Below are positions 60,533 to 64,000 of a DNA stretch of 64,000 bases, piece by piece. This DNA comes from a virus. The notes beneath the pieces are model-generated. The model made no database searches. It saw only the letters and a list, made by a program, of their open reading frames with translations, and was not told the DNA's origin. Location: positions 1-64,000 of IMG/VR virus record IMGVR_UViG_3300011115_000716; one strand, 5' to 3'. A program made the position numbers and the translations under genes. The first letter of the stretch is position 1; every line of letters starts with the position of its first letter.

Positions 60533-61192
60533 ATGGCTATTACACAGCCTTCGTTCAACGCTGATGACTACCTAGTAGAAGACAGTGAAACTGCAACACC
60601 AAAGCACGGCACCACTGTGCAGGCAGGATGGGGAGCAGCAGCTGCTTTTCTAAAGCCTACAAAACAGAAGAGTCTGTATCCTACAGACATGAAGTTCAGC
60701 GAGCAGGCACAACTTGTGCGTTTCCTCAGTGACGAACCATTCATGGTTTACGAACTACACTGGATTGACGCAATCAAAGAAGGCCGTCGTTCATTCATTT
60801 GCCTAGGCGATGAATGCCCACTGTGCACCATTGCTGGTGACACTCCACGTCCAAAGTTCGCTTTTAACGTGATGGTAATGACTGACGAAGTTCCAAGCGT
60901 TCAGATTCTTACCGCCCCTATCACATTCGCCCGTCAGCTACAGGCTGCTAACGAGGACCCAAAGTTGGGCCCATTGTCAAAGCACTTCTGGGCTATCGCT
61001 CGTCTCGGTACAGGTCGCGAAACTCAGTACACGCTTAACCGTGTCAAGTCAGCTGACCTTGCAGAAGACTGGGAGTTGGATGCGGAAGACCTGATGGCTA
61101 CTCTTACCGATGCTGTTGCATACGGTCCAGAGGCTATCTACGTCGCCCCACGTGAAGATATGCTAGCAGTAGCACGTCAGCTCATTTCCTAA
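60533..61192 (+). CDS. ssDNA-binding-like protein
   Basis: 219 residues from ATG 60533. DECPLCTIAGDTPRPKFAFN is a zinc-containing OB-like pattern seen in phage SSBs of the T4 gp32-type (by position and pattern). Acidic C-terminal tail near 190-205. Just before DNA polymerase. Confidence 0.68.
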   Translation: MAITQPSFNADDYLVEDSETATPKHGTTVQAGWGAAAAFLKPTKQKSLYPTDMKFSEQAQLVRFLSDEPFMVYELHWIDAIKEGRRSFICLGDECPLCTIAGDTPRPKFAFNVMVMTDEVPSVQILTAPITFARQLQAANEDPKLGPLSKHFWAIARLGTGRETQYTLNRVKSADLAEDWELDAEDLMATLTDAVAYGPEAIYVAPREDMLAVARQLIS

Positions 61193-61206
61193 CCAACTCA
61201 CTCACT

Positions 61207-61253
61207 GTGGGGAGCCGGAGGCTGTTTCTCCCTTTCTTACTTCGGCTCCCCAC
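61207..61253 (+). terminator. Strong hairpin between SSB-like and polymerase genes
   Basis: GTGGGGAGCCG pairs with CGGCTCCCCAC, 25-base loop, then TTCT. Stable, T-poor. Confidence 0.55.
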
Positions 61254-61274
61254 TTCTAAACTTTTAGGGGCATT

Positions 61275-63275
61275 ATGAACATCATCACAACTGTTGAACA
61301 GTTACAAGAATTTATAGAGTATTACTCTAAAGTCGATGCGTTTGCATTTGACGTAGAAACAATTGGCGATGACCGTTTATACCCAGTCATCAATGATGTT
61401 TGCTGGATTTCGTTTGCGACTGATGGTCGTGTAGACGTTATACCAATGGGCCACCCTAATGGCGAACTACAGGATTACGATAAGCCCCTTCTTCTTGCAG
61501 GCCAGCGTAGGTTAGCAGATGGTAAGGAGCTTTTAGACTCACACTACTCAAAAGATGAACGTAAGTGGATTCCTAAATTTAGTGAACCACCAACCCAACT
61601 AACTCCAGGGCAAGTTTTTAAAGCAATACAGCCACTTATGTTTGGAGACAAACTAAAGATTGGTCACAACGTTAAATTTGACCTTAAATCAATTGCAAAA
61701 TATTTTGGTGGTAAGGTGCCATCTAAACCTTTCTTTGATACCCTAACCGCACAGTTTATTATAAATAACTTAAATAAAAATAACCTTAATCTTAAAGACT
61801 CAGTAAAACGTGAACTTCATGTTGAAATGGAAAAAGGAGTTGGTGAGAATGTTGCTTTACACAGTTTTTCTGCTGTTGCTAATTATTCTGGTATTGATGC
61901 CGAGCTAACTTGGGAACTTTATAAAACCTTGCTTCCCAGAATTTCTGGTGGACTTACCAGAGTCTGGAAGTTAGAAATGGATGTCTTAGGTGCTCTATGT
62001 GACATGGAGTTGACTGGCGCATACATTGATACTAAAACTCTTGAAGAACTTGCTGAACAAATTAGCGAAGATAAAGAAAATGCAAAAGCCTTGGCATTTA
62101 AAGTTGCGGGGGAGGCATTTGCCATCAACTCTGTCCCAGCCAAACAGAAGCTTTTGTTTACAGCCGAAGATGGTAAAAAACCTCGCATAACTCCAAACAC
62201 AAAGTTTAAAAACGTTTTAACTACAAAAGGCTTTGAAACTCAACGTGCCGGAGGGCAACTAACTTCTGCACATTATTCCGTATCTGCGGATGCACTTGAG
62301 TATTACCGTGGCAAGGACGACCTTGTAGATGCACTATTAGGGTACCAAGACTTAAACAAGCTTATGACTACCTATGTAACCCCCTATGCAGGTGGAACAG
62401 TGGAGCGTGAAACTAACGGTAAAAAGACCTCTAGCGAGCGTAAGAGCCTCTTAATAAACGGACGTGTACATACCAACTTTAAGTCTCACGGGGCCGAGAC
62501 GGGCCGGTTTAGCTCGTCTGAGCCTAATTTGCAGAACATCCCATCATCTGGGGATTACGGTAAGCTTATCCGCAACCTATTTGTTGCTCCTCCTGGACAT
62601 AAGCTAGTTGTTGCTGACTACTCTCAGATTGAACCTCGTGTTATTGCATCGTTTAGCGATGACCCTCTTTTGGTTGATAACTATATGACTGGCAAAGATA
62701 TCTACACAACAATTGGTGACACAATGGGAGTAGACCGTAAAGCAGGTAAGGTTCTTGTGCTAGCCATTTCGTATGGTGTTGGACCTGACAAAATTGCTGC
62801 ATCTATTGGCTGCTCTGTAACAGAAGCCAAACAACTTCTTCGTGATTTTGAAGCTAAATTTTCATCTATTCCTAGATACAAAGGAAAAGTAGTACGCCTA
62901 GCCAAACACTCAGGACCAGTACCTTTTGTAGAGACTATATTTGGTCGTCGTAGATATATTCCAGATTTGCTTCAACGTGACCCAGGCCTACTTGCTCGCG
63001 CAGAACGTCAAGCATTTAACACAGTTATTCAGGGCTCAGCGGCAGATATTATGAAATTAGCTCTTGTCCGTGCACATTCATGCTTTATAGATGAAGATGA
63101 TATAAATGTAATATTGACTGTTCATGATGAACTTGTTACAATTACACCAGAAGACCGTGCAGACGAAGTAGCAGAGGCTATTCGCGTTTCTATGGAAGGA
63201 ATACAACTTAAGGAGATTACTGTTCCACTTATCGCAGACGTTAAAATTGTTGACAAGTGGGGTGAGGCTAAATAA
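61275..63275 (+). CDS. polA: DNA polymerase I-type (family A), no 5' nuclease
   Basis: 666 residues. 3'-5' exonuclease: FDVETIG (D26, E28), GHNVKFD, YSGIDAE. Polymerase: motif A ADYSQIEPR (D448), motif B GKVLVLAISYGVG and motif C VHDELVT (D618). No 5'-3' nuclease domain, as is usual for phage replicases. Would copy the genome. Confidence 0.93.
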   Translation: MNIITTVEQLQEFIEYYSKVDAFAFDVETIGDDRLYPVINDVCWISFATDGRVDVIPMGHPNGELQDYDKPLLLAGQRRLADGKELLDSHYSKDERKWIPKFSEPPTQLTPGQVFKAIQPLMFGDKLKIGHNVKFDLKSIAKYFGGKVPSKPFFDTLTAQFIINNLNKNNLNLKDSVKRELHVEMEKGVGENVALHSFSAVANYSGIDAELTWELYKTLLPRISGGLTRVWKLEMDVLGALCDMELTGAYIDTKTLEELAEQISEDKENAKALAFKVAGEAFAINSVPAKQKLLFTAEDGKKPRITPNTKFKNVLTTKGFETQRAGGQLTSAHYSVSADALEYYRGKDDLVDALLGYQDLNKLMTTYVTPYAGGTVERETNGKKTSSERKSLLINGRVHTNFKSHGAETGRFSSSEPNLQNIPSSGDYGKLIRNLFVAPPGHKLVVADYSQIEPRVIASFSDDPLLVDNYMTGKDIYTTIGDTMGVDRKAGKVLVLAISYGVGPDKIAASIGCSVTEAKQLLRDFEAKFSSIPRYKGKVVRLAKHSGPVPFVETIFGRRRYIPDLLQRDPGLLARAERQAFNTVIQGSAADIMKLALVRAHSCFIDEDDINVILTVHDELVTITPEDRADEVAEAIRVSMEGIQLKEITVPLIADVKIVDKWGEAK

Positions 63276-63682
63276 TGGGAAAGAAAAAGAAAAACAAAGT
63301 CTGGACAATAAATGATGTCTCAGCAAAATTACGCGAGTTTATACTTGATTCTCAAATACAAAACTCACATGAATTAAGTGTGATACTTGGCTGTGGAAAA
63401 ATTAGCGATGAGCTTGCAGAAAGAGAAGAAGAAGAAAGCGAAAAACGCGTTGCCCGTATTTCACATTTAATTCCCCTTCTTTTTGCACATTCTCATGCTT
63501 TAGCTGAAGGTTCAATAGAATTTCAAAAAACAAATATACCTCCCGAGTTAAGGAATCTATCAGACGAGATGTGGCAAGAAAGTCGTAAGTTAATGGAGCA
63601 AATCGCAATGTCAGCACTTGTGGGCTCAGTATCTCAACTAGTAGACTTAGGTTTGGTAAAGCTTCCAAAGGAGAAGAAATGA
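63275..63682 (+). CDS. Hypothetical protein
   Basis: 135 residues. Basic N-terminus (MGKKKKNKVW), then helical. Starts on the polymerase stop (TAATG). Family unknown. Overlaps the next gene by ATGA. Confidence 0.68.
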   Translation: MGKKKKNKVWTINDVSAKLREFILDSQIQNSHELSVILGCGKISDELAEREEEESEKRVARISHLIPLLFAHSHALAEGSIEFQKTNIPPELRNLSDEMWQESRKLMEQIAMSALVGSVSQLVDLGLVKLPKEKK

Positions 63683-64000
63683 ATAACGCAGATTGGTGGT
63701 CTAAAAAGTTAGGCCAACAACCACAGGCTCCTCAAGGACGTCCTGACCCAACACCTTCTATGCCACCTTCACAACAGCCAATGCAACCGATGCCTGCATT
63801 TCAACAACCGCAAACAACTAAAGCGCAATCTGCTAACCAGACTGCTTCTTGTCCTGACTGCGGGTCGGGCAATTACTTTTCTATTCAAAATGCAAAAGCA
63901 CGTTGCTACGACTGTGGGTATCCCGTGGAGCAATCCGGGTCGCGTTACGGCGGTCTCGCTGGTGCAAATGTTCAAGGCGCACCTAAAGATGCAAAAGGAA
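63679..64000 (+). CDS. Zinc-ribbon protein (runs off right edge)
   Basis: At least 107 codons. Pro/Gln-rich N-terminus (about 15-45), then CPDCGSG and CYDCGYP give a zinc ribbon at about 58-80, followed by SGSRYGGLAGANVQGA. Continues past the window, so its full role is not visible. Confidence 0.7.
   Translation, partial: MNNADWWSKKLGQQPQAPQGRPDPTPSMPPSQQPMQPMPAFQQPQTTKAQSANQTASCPDCGSGNYFSIQNAKARCYDCGYPVEQSGSRYGGLAGANVQGAPKDAKG

Overview
The window is one contiguous piece of a tailed double-stranded DNA phage genome with a contractile tail (myovirus type). It holds a tail sheath, tail tube, gp25-like wedge, baseplate J and gp5-like spike, together with large terminase, portal, scaffold, capsid and a family A DNA polymerase. 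The base composition is AT-leaning, judged by eye. A DUF3039-like protein, a ClgR-like HTH regulator, an FmdB-like zinc ribbon and a consensus-like parS palindrome point to an actinobacterial host. A low-GC lineage such as the freshwater Nanopelagicales would fit, but the host is inference only. No integrase is present, so the lifestyle is unresolved.

Layout. Positions 1-8051 are transcribed leftward. They carry a MoxR-type AAA+ ATPase and VWA protein pair (CobS/CobT-like), then small mostly unknown genes that include an HTH regulator and DUF3039. Hairpin-rich gene-less stretches lie at 3739-4401 and 6371-6634, and a tRNA-like fragment near 7461-7516. Positions 8052-8531 form the divergence point, with duplicated leftward extended -10 promoters, a 108-bp spaced repeat and the parS-like palindrome. 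Everything from 8532 onward reads rightward.

Rightward modules in order: small accessory genes with GNAT, Hsp20, FmdB and zincin proteins (8.5-12.3 kb); a lysis and cell-wall region with an NlpC/P60 lipoprotein, a holin-like protein, a PA14 surface protein, a second membrane protein and an M23 endolysin (12.4-17 kb); head and packaging with a PASTA protein, KTSC protein, terminase, portal, scaffold and capsid (17.5-26.7 kb); connector and tail fibres (26.8-33.9 kb); a packed run of tiny Lys-rich proteins (33.9-36.9 kb); tail genes from terminator, sheath and tube through a frameshifted chaperone, tape measure and baseplate to membrane protein (37.4-53.1 kb); and replication with initiator, DnaC-like loader, SWIM protein, DnaB-like helicase, primase, SNF2 helicase, an acyl carrier protein, an SSB-like protein and DNA polymerase (53.1 kb to the edge).

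How the parts fit. The head, tail and replication modules form a conventional phage core. The less expected parts are a host-type parS site without a visible parB, an acyl carrier protein inside the replication operon, a PA14 protein built like a zipped stalk beside the holin, one small beta-rich module pasted into at least six virion proteins, and long structured non-coding stretches in the leftward region. All functional calls are from reading sequence and remembered family motifs; no database search was possible.
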